Source of the DNA: Hyphomonadaceae bacterium
Lineage (GTDB): Bacteria; Pseudomonadota; Alphaproteobacteria; Caulobacterales; Hyphomonadaceae
Direction of reading: 5' to 3'
DNA: 64,000 bases
Assembly (NCBI GenBank): GCA_028285145.1
Contig: JANQQC010000010.1
Coordinates: 62,001 to 126,000, forward strand
Of the stretch, positions 9,288-16,248 are shown in pieces. The position numbers and the translations under genes were made by a program. Position 1 is the first letter of the stretch; every line of letters begins with the position of its first letter. The notes below the pieces were generated by a model that had not been told where the DNA came from, made no database searches, and worked only from the letters and a program-made list of their open reading frames with translations.

Positions 9288-9566
9288 TCAGGTGTCGAGA
9301 CCACGGACGAAGGCATCCGCCACCGCGCGCGCCGCCTCCCCGGGTTCCACATTGTAAGGCTCGATTGTTTCCCCACCCCCGCGCAGCAAAGCCACCAGAA
9401 CGGTGGAAAGATCGCGCGCCGAAAGCTGCCGCATACGCGCATCCAGCTCCGCAAGCGTCTTACATCCAAGCTCGCCCTCAATCTCCGCCAATGCCCCAAG
9501 CGTCAGGCAAAGTCGTCTTGGCTTGCCATCAATAACGAGCGCAGTTTCTCCACGAACGCCGTTCAT
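9288..9566 (-). CDS. GTA gp10 family protein
   Basis: A 92-aa protein of the gene-transfer-agent gp10 family. The typical start is MNGVRGETALVIDGKPRRLC followed by LTLGALAEIEGELG and a YNVEPGEAARAVADAF tail. It probably acts in tail assembly, as the first half of a chaperone pair with the next gene. It overlaps gp9 by ATGA and is followed directly by the gp10.1 chaperone. The exact molecular function is not established. Confidence 0.9.
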   Translation of the reverse strand: MNGVRGETALVIDGKPRRLCLTLGALAEIEGELGCKTLAELDARMRQLSARDLSTVLVALLRGGGETIEPYNVEPGEAARAVADAFVRGLDT

Positions 9567-9973
9567 GGTGCGGCCTCAAAGGTCAGCAGGCCGGCACTTT
9601 GAAGGTTCACGGAAAACTCAGCCTCTCCGTCGTATGCGCCGGACCAGGATAGTTCCGCGATCTGGAACGTGCCTTCCAGAATGCCGAAGTCCGGAATAAC
9701 GAGTTGCCAGTTCTCAATGTCGCCATCGAAAAAAATCGCCCGTATTCGCGCGTCAGACGCGGCATCCTTAAACACACCGTTGCCCCGGATTTGAGCCGAC
9801 TTCACCCCGGCACCTGTCACAAGCTCCCGCCAGGCTTCAGGGCTTTCTGCACTTGTCCCGTCAACGGCACCGGCAGAAAGCGCGATCCGTGTCGCACGCA
9901 CTCCGGCGAGTGTCACAAAGCCGGAGCCATCGAACACTTTGATCAACATGTCTCGTCCGCGCTGCCCACTCAA
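9563..9973 (-). CDS. GTA gp9 major tail tube protein
   Basis: A 136-aa TP901-1-family major tail protein. The diagnostic start MSGQRGRDMLIKVFDGSGFV and the block IPDFGILEGTFQIAELSWSG match GTA gp9. It forms the stacked hexameric rings of the tail tube. It overlaps gp8 by ATGA and gp10 by ATGA, so expression is coupled. Length is typical. Confidence 0.95.
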   Translation of the reverse strand: MSGQRGRDMLIKVFDGSGFVTLAGVRATRIALSAGAVDGTSAESPEAWRELVTGAGVKSAQIRGNGVFKDAASDARIRAIFFDGDIENWQLVIPDFGILEGTFQIAELSWSGAYDGEAEFSVNLQSAGLLTFEAAP

Positions 9974-10404
9974 AGCGGAGCCTCCTCGGTGATAATTCGT
10001 AGACGGAGCAGACCGCGGAAGCTGCGCAGGTTCCTCGACCTCATCACGTCGGAATAGACGGCCAGCGCCAGCACAACGCGCTGCCCGCTAAGGCTGAAAG
10101 TGGCGCGCTCAATGGCATCTCGCAGGACGCCCAATGCCTCTCTGGCCTCAGCGCGCCCACCATGGCGTGACCGAACCACCAGTGTCACGCGGTGTACCGC
10201 GCCATCTGACAGGACACTCCCTGAGGACGTCACCTCATGCGCGTTTACAAATGCATGCGGATAGGCCGGCCGCAGAGGTTCATCTTCGAACACCCGGGCG
10301 GGTGATCCGAATACCGACTGCACACCGACATCGGTCTTGAGCGCGGCGACAAGGGCCGTGAGAAGATCGCTCTCAGCCGTTGGTAGAAATCCATCTGCGC
10401 TCAT
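9970..10404 (-). CDS. GTA gp8 tail terminator protein (DUF3168)
   Basis: A 144-aa DUF3168 protein caps the tail tube at the head-tail junction. Visible family features are AESDLLTALVAALKTDVGVQ near the N-terminus, PYHAFV-like sequence (YPHAFVNAHEV), and the C-terminal RGLLRLRIITEE. The ATG overlaps the gp6 stop (ATGA), leaving no space for a gp7-like stopper gene between gp6 and gp8. Confidence 0.92.
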   Translation of the reverse strand: MSADGFLPTAESDLLTALVAALKTDVGVQSVFGSPARVFEDEPLRPAYPHAFVNAHEVTSSGSVLSDGAVHRVTLVVRSRHGGRAEAREALGVLRDAIERATFSLSGQRVVLALAVYSDVMRSRNLRSFRGLLRLRIITEEAPL

Positions 10405-10961
10405 ATACGTGCCTCCCGATAGGGACGCATCAAACGTTGGACTTCGGCTGGCAGGCCCTCCGCGTCGTCCTCGCGTCCGCCGGCCTCCCGGCGCTGAAAC
10501 GCATGAGCGGCAGTTAGCTTCACCGCCATGATGAGGTCGGCAGGCACCGCTCCAGCGGCACCAAACCCAGTCTCAAACTCAATCTCGATGCGCCCGTCAG
10601 GATCGACCGCCGGCAATTGATGAAATGGGCGAAGGCGCAGCACGCTGCCATGGAGGCGAAAACTCGCCGCCACATCACCGCCGCCTGCGCCAACAGTCCG
10701 AACGGCTGAGACGGTTTGAACGGGTCCCGGCCGAAGCCGCAGACCGCGCGATGCCATGCCGTCTGGCCAGCAATCGACCGTCGCCCGAAGGATCCGCGAG
10801 ACGATCGCGATCCCAGCTGCTTGCTCAATACGCGCCCGCGCTCCAGCGATCAGGTCACCCACGAGCCCGTCTTCGCCATCATAGCCGACCCGGAGATAGT
10901 CCTTGGCGTCACTGAGAGACACAGGCTCCCCGTCCGCCGGTATGATAACCGTTGTTTTCAT
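10401..10961 (-). CDS. GTA gp6 head-tail adaptor
   Basis: A 186-aa phage head-tail connector of the phiE125 gp8 type (DUF). The typical N-terminal block is EPVSLSDAKDYLRVGYDGED, then LIAGARARIEQAAGIAIVSR; the C-terminal half carries the helix PADLIMAVKLTAAHAFQRRE. It joins the portal to the tail. The preceding gene on the strand is the 67-aa orphan rather than the capsid, unlike the reference cluster. Confidence 0.92.
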   Translation of the reverse strand: MKTTVIIPADGEPVSLSDAKDYLRVGYDGEDGLVGDLIAGARARIEQAAGIAIVSRILRATVDCWPDGMASRGLRLRPGPVQTVSAVRTVGAGGGDVAASFRLHGSVLRLRPFHQLPAVDPDGRIEIEFETGFGAAGAVPADLIMAVKLTAAHAFQRREAGGREDDAEGLPAEVQRLMRPYREARI

Positions 10962-11001
10962 AGTTCTTCTCTGATTGGTTTGGAGCGCGGGCGCGTCGCG
11001 C

Positions 11002-11205
11002 CTAGATCAGCGCCTCAAGCTTGTTAATGATCTGACCCCCGATAGGGATTGCCACCTGCCGCACGATTGCATCGTCAATTTCGGTCGAAGTGGAGTTGAT
11101 CAGCGTCGCAAGGGCTTCGGCCGCCTTGGTGGAGAACTCCTCCTGCTGCGGCTTGGTCAGCATGGCGGCCTGCCGCACGATTGCGATGACAACGTCTTGA
11201 AACAT
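11002..11205 (-). CDS. Orphan 67-aa helical protein inside the GTA cluster
   Basis: Small unrecognised protein between capsid and gp6. The ATG at 11205 has an AAGGAGA ribosome binding site 5 nt upstream, one of the best in the cluster; a TTG directly before it is less likely. The sequence is predicted helical, with two copies of AIVRQ-A (AIVRQAAM and AIVRQVAI) 38 residues apart. It contains no cysteines and no clear TM. It is separated from the capsid stop by 76 nt and from gp6 by 40 nt, unlike the tightly overlapping neighbours. A decoration, scaffolding or regulatory role is possible; I do not recognise a family. Confidence 0.7.
   Translation of the reverse strand: MFQDVVIAIVRQAAMLTKPQQEEFSTKAAEALATLINSTSTEIDDAIVRQVAIPIGGQIINKLEALI
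11055..11184. repeat. 16-bp in-frame direct repeat inside the 67-aa GTA orphan
   Basis: CCTGCCGCACGATTGC occurs identically at 11055-11070 and 11169-11184, 114 bp apart (38 codons, in frame). It encodes the repeated AIVRQ segment, suggesting the small gene grew by internal duplication. Confidence 0.8.
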
Positions 11206-11281
11206 CAATGTCTCCTTCTTGGTTGGTAAGAGGTTGGGGTGCCTGCGCCCGACGCACCGCCGGGCAAAGGCAAGGTCAGGC

Positions 11282-12460
11282 TCAGAACTGCATCACCTTG
11301 ATCGCGTCGAAGTTCTGGACGCCGCCGCCCACACGCTTGGTCGTGTAGAAAAGCACGTAAGGTTTTGCCGAGTATGGATCGCGCAGCACGCGCGCGCCCT
11401 GCCGGTCGACGATCAGGTAGCCTCGCCGAAAGTCGCCAAACGCGATAGCGGCGTTGCCCATGCCAATGTCGGGCATGTCTTCCATCTCCGTAACGGAATA
11501 GCCAAGCACCGTCGCCGACTCACCGCCGGTTCCGGGCTGCCAGAGATAGCGCCCATCAGCATCTTTCAGCTTACGGACGGCTGACACGGTCCGGCGGTTC
11601 ATCACGAACTGCCCCCCGGCACGGAACTGGCTCTTGGGCGCATAAATCAGGTCGATCAGCTGATCAGCTGCATCAACAGCGGTGAAGTCCCCGGCGACCG
11701 ATCCCATCTGTCCCCAGGCATGAGAGCTTTCGGCGACAATTGTATAGTCGAGAAACCCTTTCGGCTTGCCAACTCCATCGCCGGACACGAACGCCGCAGA
11801 CTCCTGCGCGCCGAATGCGCCTTCCACCTCTTCGGCCAGCCAGCCATCGATATCCGCGAATGCATCATCCAGCAGGGTCTGCGTCGCCGCCGGCATGGCG
11901 TAGAGTTCCCCCGCGGGAAACTCCAACAGGCTCAGCCCGCTGGTCGCCGTCTCCGGGCGTGCATCGGTCTCGCCCGCCCACGCCGCCGCAGCACCAAGCC
12001 CCACAGGCTTGCGGTACGTCCCGGCAGAGGTCTGCCGAACGCTCGCAATCTGGCGCATCGGCGAGGCCGCCGTCAGACGCGCTTCAATCAACCGGTCAAG
12101 TTCAGGTGGCGCAACATATCCGCCCTGATCATCAGTCCCGGCGCTAAGGGATTTCGTATCCAGACGCGCCAGCCCGCTTTCATCGCCAACACGGAGATAG
12201 CGTCCCCAGGCTTCGTCATGCGCGCTCGTCGCTTCCAGCGCGCCGCCGTCCAGAGCGGGCCTCGCGGCCTTCAGGCTCAGCGTCTCCAATTGCCGGTCAA
12301 TCCGTGTCAGACGCTCATCGATCAGCGGATCGGACACGCCCTTGGCTTCGATGTCAGCAAGCCGGGCATCGTTCGCCTCCTTGTAAGCCTCGAACGCGGC
12401 CATCGTCTCTGCGGCCAGCGCCGCGTCGTCCGATTTCGCCATTTTGGTTTCCTTGGTCAT
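11282..12460 (-). CDS. GTA gp5 HK97-fold major capsid protein
   Basis: A 392-aa major capsid protein. The first about 90 residues are a helical delta/scaffold-like region (AETMAAFEAYKEANDARLAD), followed by the HK97 core beginning near SLSAGTDDQGGYVAPPELDR, where the protease should cut, and conserved blocks SFVSGDG-like (AAFVSGDGVGKPKGFLDY) and YSVTEMEDMPDIGMGNAAIA. I chose ATG 12460, preceded by GGAG 4 nt upstream; an in-frame extension to 12616 only overlaps the protease gene. It forms the icosahedral head. Confidence 0.95.
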   Translation of the reverse strand: MTKETKMAKSDDAALAAETMAAFEAYKEANDARLADIEAKGVSDPLIDERLTRIDRQLETLSLKAARPALDGGALEATSAHDEAWGRYLRVGDESGLARLDTKSLSAGTDDQGGYVAPPELDRLIEARLTAASPMRQIASVRQTSAGTYRKPVGLGAAAAWAGETDARPETATSGLSLLEFPAGELYAMPAATQTLLDDAFADIDGWLAEEVEGAFGAQESAAFVSGDGVGKPKGFLDYTIVAESSHAWGQMGSVAGDFTAVDAADQLIDLIYAPKSQFRAGGQFVMNRRTVSAVRKLKDADGRYLWQPGTGGESATVLGYSVTEMEDMPDIGMGNAAIAFGDFRRGYLIVDRQGARVLRDPYSAKPYVLFYTTKRVGGGVQNFDAIKVMQF

Positions 12461-12483
12461 GGTTCTCCTTCCCAAATTCTGTG

Positions 12484-12909
12484 TCATGCGGCCTGCCGGC
12501 GCGGCGTTGTCAGTGTTGTCAGCCTTGCGAGGGGCTGCATCGGCTCGCCAACCAGCGAGATCTCCACGAGCTCGACATCGATCAGTTCGCGTCCGCCTTC
12601 TCTCAGAGGCCTCCACAGCCGAGGCCGGAAGCCAATGGAAAGGCCATCCAACCCCTTCGCGATCGCGTGTGCCGCCGGCCCGGCCGCAACCAGTCCGCGT
12701 ACGAACAGACCGCGCCCATCCTCGATCACACGTGTCCAGCGCCCGACCTTCACGCCGCTCTTGTGCTGCAGCAACATCGGCACGCCCGACTGCTCCCGCA
12801 ACGATCGCGAAAAGGCCCCGGCCCGGACAATGTCTCCGCCGCGATCGGCCTCACCAAACAGCGCCGCATAGCCCTCGACCAAAATCTCGGAGTCCGAGGC
12901 GCGCCTCAT
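12484..12909 (-). CDS. GTA gp4 prohead protease
   Basis: A 141-aa HK97-type prohead serine protease (family U35). The N-terminal YAALFGEADRGGDIV block is diagnostic; the catalytic His is in MLLQHKSG and the Ser in LDGLSIGFRPR. It should trim the capsid delta region during head maturation. It begins with ATGA overlapping the gp3.5 stop and ends 23 nt before the capsid start. Confidence 0.94.
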   Translation of the reverse strand: MRRASDSEILVEGYAALFGEADRGGDIVRAGAFSRSLREQSGVPMLLQHKSGVKVGRWTRVIEDGRGLFVRGLVAAGPAAHAIAKGLDGLSIGFRPRLWRPLREGGRELIDVELVEISLVGEPMQPLARLTTLTTPRRQAA

Positions 12910-13142
12910 TCGCCGCCTCCATCATCCTGCACTTGTTCCTCAATCCGGCGGAGCTGGTCCTGCATCAGGGTAAGCGTGGTCTCGACACGCGCGAGCCGCT
13001 CCGAGATTGGGCGCGCCGCCTCGACCCGATCTTCAAGCATGGTCAGCCTTTGAGCCGCCCCGCCTGCCCAAAGCAGCGCCCCGGCTGTCTCCAGGATCAC
13101 AGCGAACACCAGAGCGGACGTCACCCGCCTTTCCATGCTCAT
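12906..13142 (-). CDS. GTA gp3.5 small membrane coiled-coil protein
   Basis: A 78-aa protein with one N-terminal TM (SALVFAVILETAGALLWAGG) and a C-terminal coiled coil (ISERLARVETTLTLMQDQLR). A small ORF of this type, called orfg3.5, lies between portal and protease in many GTA clusters; its role is not established. It overlaps both neighbours by ATGA, so it is firmly part of the operon. Confidence 0.85.
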   Translation of the reverse strand: MSMERRVTSALVFAVILETAGALLWAGGAAQRLTMLEDRVEAARPISERLARVETTLTLMQDQLRRIEEQVQDDGGGE

Positions 13143-14302
13143 GACCGCGCCCCCTGCGGCGCGAGGCCGAGCATCTTCCGCTTCTCGTCATCGGTCAGGA
13201 AACCTGCAGACTCCACACGCCGCCAGAGCCGTTCACGGTCTTCGGACAGCGCCGGCACGGCATCGAGATCAACCGTGATCTTGACCGTCTCCTCAAAGTG
13301 TTGGGACAGCCAGTTTGAAAGCTCGCTGCTCGTGCGCTGCACCAGCGGAATGATCGTTTCCCGCCAGAGCGATTTATTCGCCTCGCGATAGTTCGAATAC
13401 GTATTGTCACCCGGAATGCCGAGCAGCATCGGCGGCACACCTACCGCGAGCGCGATCTCCCGGGCGGCCGAGTCTTTCGCCGCCAGAAAATCCATCTCCG
13501 CAGGCGAGAGCGACATCGGCTTCCAGTCGAGCCCGCCTTCCAGCAGTAAGGGCCGACCGGCGTTGCCCGGTCCGGAATGCGCGCGCTCCAGCTCGTCCTT
13601 CAGCCGGTCAAACTGATCCGGCGTCAGCCATGATCCGTCCTTGCCATAGACCAGCGCGCCGGATGGGCGGGCTGAGTTGTCCAGCAACGCCTTCGCCCAA
13701 TCCGCGCTCTTATTGAACAGGTCGATCGATTTGCGCGCAGCCGCCAGCGGGGACAGCCCGTAAACATCATCGCCCGGATGCGGCAGCTTCAGGTGCAGCA
13801 GCGGGCTCGCGCCTTCGCCGCGTAAGATGGCCCGCTCGGTCCCGCCGGCGCGATAGGCCCAGGCTTCGGTCCAGCCCCGGCCATCGGCGATGGCGCGCAC
13901 ACGCTCAGGCCGCAGCAGAAACATCGCCTTGGGCGCGGTTTCATCCGCAAGCGACACGCTCTCCAGATAAGCGTTGCCCGACACCAGAAGGTGGATGAAC
14001 GCCATCTCCATGAACTTGTCGAAAGACTGCTCCGGGTTCGGACGAGCAAGCAGCGCCCGCGCCCCCTGATGAGATGTTTCCCACCGTAGAGAGGCGGCCC
14101 CTTCGGACACGATCCGCACCGCCTTGTGTGCAATCACATTGCCAACATAGGCGTCTCGGATAATCGCTTCGGTGCCGAGCCCGCCCCAGGACGGACCGCC
14201 CAGCTGCGAGAGCGCCGCCAGCACACCGCCGGACTTTACTTCGCCCGCTGCCGTCCGCCCCCGGAACAAACGCCCTGCAATTGATTTCGCCGTTTCGATC
14301 AT
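13139..14302 (-). CDS. GTA gp3 portal protein
   Basis: A 387-aa HK97-family portal (12-fold channel for DNA entry and exit). Conserved blocks are AYVGNVIAHKAVRIVSEGAA, LVSGNAYLESV, HLKLPHPGDDVYGLSPLAAA and GVPPMLLGIPGDNTYSNYRE. The frame is open upstream to 14446, but homology begins at MIETAKSIAGRLF, so the start is ATG 14302. No Shine-Dalgarno precedes this ATG; instead a -10-like TAGAAC ends 7 nt upstream, which suggests a leaderless transcript. The gene sits behind its own 100-bp promoter-like leader instead of overlapping the large terminase. Confidence 0.94.
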   Translation of the reverse strand: MIETAKSIAGRLFRGRTAAGEVKSGGVLAALSQLGGPSWGGLGTEAIIRDAYVGNVIAHKAVRIVSEGAASLRWETSHQGARALLARPNPEQSFDKFMEMAFIHLLVSGNAYLESVSLADETAPKAMFLLRPERVRAIADGRGWTEAWAYRAGGTERAILRGEGASPLLHLKLPHPGDDVYGLSPLAAARKSIDLFNKSADWAKALLDNSARPSGALVYGKDGSWLTPDQFDRLKDELERAHSGPGNAGRPLLLEGGLDWKPMSLSPAEMDFLAAKDSAAREIALAVGVPPMLLGIPGDNTYSNYREANKSLWRETIIPLVQRTSSELSNWLSQHFEETVKITVDLDAVPALSEDRERLWRRVESAGFLTDDEKRKMLGLAPQGARS

Positions 14303-14401
14303 GAGGAGAGTTCTAACCGGGGTGCCGACGCGGTCGGATAAGTATCCACGAACCGCAATGGGAATGGGAAAAATCCCGGGGATAGGCTGTGCGCTATCCC
14401 C
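14303..14401 (-). promoter_or_regulatory. GTA-type promoter leader, copy A (portal)
   Basis: Gap between large terminase and portal. On the minus strand, TATCCCCGGGATTTTTCCC starts at 14384; ATCCGACCG starts 45 nt later at 14339; a -10-like TAGAAC lies at 14310-14315; ATG follows 7 nt on. GATACTTATCC precedes and includes the ATCC box and is shared with the copy at 23.2 kb. TATCCCC is also the right arm of a perfect 8-bp inverted repeat, GGGGATAG/CTATCCCC (14378-14401, 8-nt loop), followed by a short T run, so a transcript from the terminases could form a hairpin or attenuator here. Promoter function is inferred from the three-copy alignment. Confidence 0.65.
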
Positions 14402-14411
14402 GTTTCGTTGG

Positions 14412-15734
14412 TTACAGCCCCCAGATGCGGGGCCGCTCCCGGCCATCGATCATCAGCGCCCACAGCGCCCAGACCAGCGCATCCGCCCGGTCGGGAGAGC
14501 TGGTCAGGCCGTCCGTCCCGAAAGCGCACAGCTCATCCTCCAGAGCCGGGAACACGCCGCCATGCGCCACGCGCCCCTGCGCATAAAGCGCCGCCACAGG
14601 GGCCGCCCGCTCCGCCTTGCCGGCCCGCGCATGGACCAGCCGCACCGGCACATCGCATCCCGCCGTCTCCAGCGTCGCGCGCACCATCTCCCCGCCCTGA
14701 TTGGCTTCGGCGATCACTCTGGACGCGCCAGCCTGCCGCGCCAGCGCCGCTACGCGCCCTGCCCAGTCGAGCGGCCGGCACCCCTGCACAGAGCCATCCG
14801 CCAGCACAAAGCCCTGCGCCGCCCGCCCGCTGCCGATCCGCCCGGCGGCCACAATCCCGCAGGCATCCGCATCTCGCCCGGAGGAGACTGGCGGATCGAC
14901 CGCCACGACAACCTCGTCAAACGCGTCCGGCACAGCCCCGGCCCTCGCCCGCGCGATCATCTCCCGCGTCCACAGCGCCCCCTCGGCCACTTCGACCAGT
15001 TCACCAAGCAATTCCTGCCGGCCGAGCGGCGTGCCGCCATAGGCTGCCTCCACGAGATCGACAAAGCCCGGCGCGAGGTGCGCCGCGTTCTCCCGCGTCC
15101 CACCGCGTGTAATCGCCACAGATCCGTCCGTACACGATACAAGCCGCCTGATCAGCGGCACCGGCCGCGGCGTCGTCGTCGCCACCACACGCGGAGCCGC
15201 CCCCAGCCGTAGCGCGAGCTGCAGCATGTCCCACGTAGCCACGCCGTGATTCCAGGCGGCGGCCTCGTCACACCAGGCCGCGTCGAATTGCGGCCCGCGC
15301 AGACTGTCGGGGTCTTCAGCCGAAAAGCCATACGCCTCGGCCCCGTTCGGCCAGACGAGCCGCCGGCGCGTAGACTCGTAGACCGGCCGGTCCTCGGCCC
15401 AGCCCGGCAGCGCACGCAGGCCGGAGCTTCCCTCCACCATCACTTCGCGCACATCCGACAGCGTCGGCGCGACCAGCGCGATCCGCCCGCATCCGCCGAA
15501 CAGGGCCGCAAAGCGCGTCCACTCCGCCCCGGCGCGTGTCTTGCCCGCGCCGCGTCCGCCCATGAACAGCCAGCTACGCCAGTCGCCCGGCGGTGGCCGC
15601 TGCGCCGGGCGCGCTTCCTTCAGAAAGCCAATCCGGTTGAGCAGCTTCTTCTCATTCTCGTTAAGGGTCTTCGCCGTCTCGCGTGCCTGCCAATCCGTCT
15701 CCCAGACGTCCCAACTCGGCGTAGAATTCATCAT
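14412..15734 (-). CDS. GTA gp2 large terminase subunit
   Basis: A 440-aa packaging motor. The ATPase half has Walker A GGRGAGKTRAG, the adenine-side RIALVAPTLSDVREVM and Walker B-like FDAAWCDEAAAW; the RNase H-like nuclease half has VVVAVDPPVSSG and the acidic DRADALVWALWAL. RcGTA gp2 packages host DNA at random by headful; no sequence feature here tells about specificity. The start overlaps the small terminase by 74 bp, and GAGG lies 9 nt before the first ATG of an ATGATG pair. Length is typical. Confidence 0.95.
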   Translation of the reverse strand: MMNSTPSWDVWETDWQARETAKTLNENEKKLLNRIGFLKEARPAQRPPPGDWRSWLFMGGRGAGKTRAGAEWTRFAALFGGCGRIALVAPTLSDVREVMVEGSSGLRALPGWAEDRPVYESTRRRLVWPNGAEAYGFSAEDPDSLRGPQFDAAWCDEAAAWNHGVATWDMLQLALRLGAAPRVVATTTPRPVPLIRRLVSCTDGSVAITRGGTRENAAHLAPGFVDLVEAAYGGTPLGRQELLGELVEVAEGALWTREMIARARAGAVPDAFDEVVVAVDPPVSSGRDADACGIVAAGRIGSGRAAQGFVLADGSVQGCRPLDWAGRVAALARQAGASRVIAEANQGGEMVRATLETAGCDVPVRLVHARAGKAERAAPVAALYAQGRVAHGGVFPALEDELCAFGTDGLTSSPDRADALVWALWALMIDGRERPRIWGL

Positions 15735-16131
15735 CGCTCATCGCCTCGAATTTTTCTTCGCCGCTCTTGGGTGCGTCGTCTTTCACGCGCGCCGGCGCTT
15801 CGGTTTCCATATGCCGCTCCAGCCGGCGCAGCTCCGCCGACAGCCCGATCATCTTCGAGGCCCTATAGGCGGCGGCGATATTGGTGGTGTCAGGCTTCAG
15901 CTTCCGGCGCGTGAGGTCGCGCAGATAGTGCCAGATCGCCAGATAAGCAGTCTCGCTCTTGCTCAGCGGTGTATCAAGCCCGTGGACCCGTATCAGCTTG
16001 CGCACATGATCGGGCGAGGTGCTGATGATCGCGGCAATCCCATAGGAGGAATAGCCCATCGCCTTCAGGAACCGGATCTCATCGAAATCCCAGTCCGTAA
16101 ACCGCAACCGCCCCTGCTCTCGCTCAACCAT
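15661..16131 (-). CDS. GTA gp1 small terminase subunit
   Basis: A 156-aa protein in the position of GTA orfg1, recognised as the small terminase in R. capsulatus. Residues about 20-55 (LKAMGYSSYGIAAIISTSPD, then HVRKLIRVHGL) read as a helix-turn-helix; the middle is helical and the C-terminus acidic (EEKFEAMSDDEFYAELGRLG), as expected for binding the large subunit. The frame is open upstream to 16224, but that part contains the promoter motif, so I chose ATG 16131. No Shine-Dalgarno is present; a -10-like TATAAC ends 6 nt upstream, suggesting a leaderless mRNA. Confidence 0.85.
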   Translation of the reverse strand: MVEREQGRLRFTDWDFDEIRFLKAMGYSSYGIAAIISTSPDHVRKLIRVHGLDTPLSKSETAYLAIWHYLRDLTRRKLKPDTTNIAAAYRASKMIGLSAELRRLERHMETEAPARVKDDAPKSGEEKFEAMSDDEFYAELGRLGDGLAGTRDGEDP

Positions 16132-16212
16132 GCGGCGGTTATAGCCGGGCAACGAACCCGGTCGGATTGATTGTCTGGATGGGCAGTGCTGGCGGGAGAA
16201 AAGGCGGGGATA
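16132..16212 (-). promoter_or_regulatory. GTA-type promoter leader, copy C (small terminase)
   Basis: Probable main promoter of the GTA operon. On the minus strand, TATCCCCGCCTTTTCTCCC starts at 16212; ATCCGACCG starts 45 nt later at 16167; a near-consensus -10 TATAAC lies at 16138-16143; the ATG of the small terminase follows 6 nt on. No -35 hexamer is visible; the ATCC box occupies that place, as expected for an activator-dependent promoter. ATCCGACCG is identical in copy A. Confidence 0.65.
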
Positions 16213-16248
16213 TGAAGCCTGCAATCCTCGAATTCTACACCTTCCGCA

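Larger units (their letters stand above)
3268..16212 (-). mobile_element. Gene transfer agent (RcGTA-type) head-tail cluster
   Basis: A colinear minus-strand block encoding small and large terminase, portal, gp3.5, prohead protease, HK97 capsid, gp6, gp8, gp9, gp10, a tail chaperone, tape measure, gp12, gp13, gp14 and gp15. This is the order of the Rhodobacter capsulatus GTA cluster. There is no integrase, repressor, replication or lysis gene and no att-like duplication, and the block is flanked by ordinary chromosomal genes. All frames look intact, with many ATGA overlaps, indicating selection to keep the particle. Differences from the reference are: no gp7-like gene, a 67-aa orphan between capsid and gp6, and a short tape measure. 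Regulators, endolysin and head-fibre genes must lie elsewhere. Confidence 0.95.

Noticed and set aside
11055..11184. CRISPR-like repeat pair
   Set aside because: Only two 16-bp copies, inside a reading frame and in phase; it is an internal gene duplication.
11720..12871. 383-aa plus-strand frame across capsid and protease
   Set aside because: Runs antisense through two well-supported GTA genes; composition is Arg/Pro-rich as expected for a shadow.
3268..16212. Active tailed prophage
   Set aside because: No integrase, repressor, replication or lysis genes and no att duplication; gene order and gp15/gp10/gp3.5 are those of a GTA.
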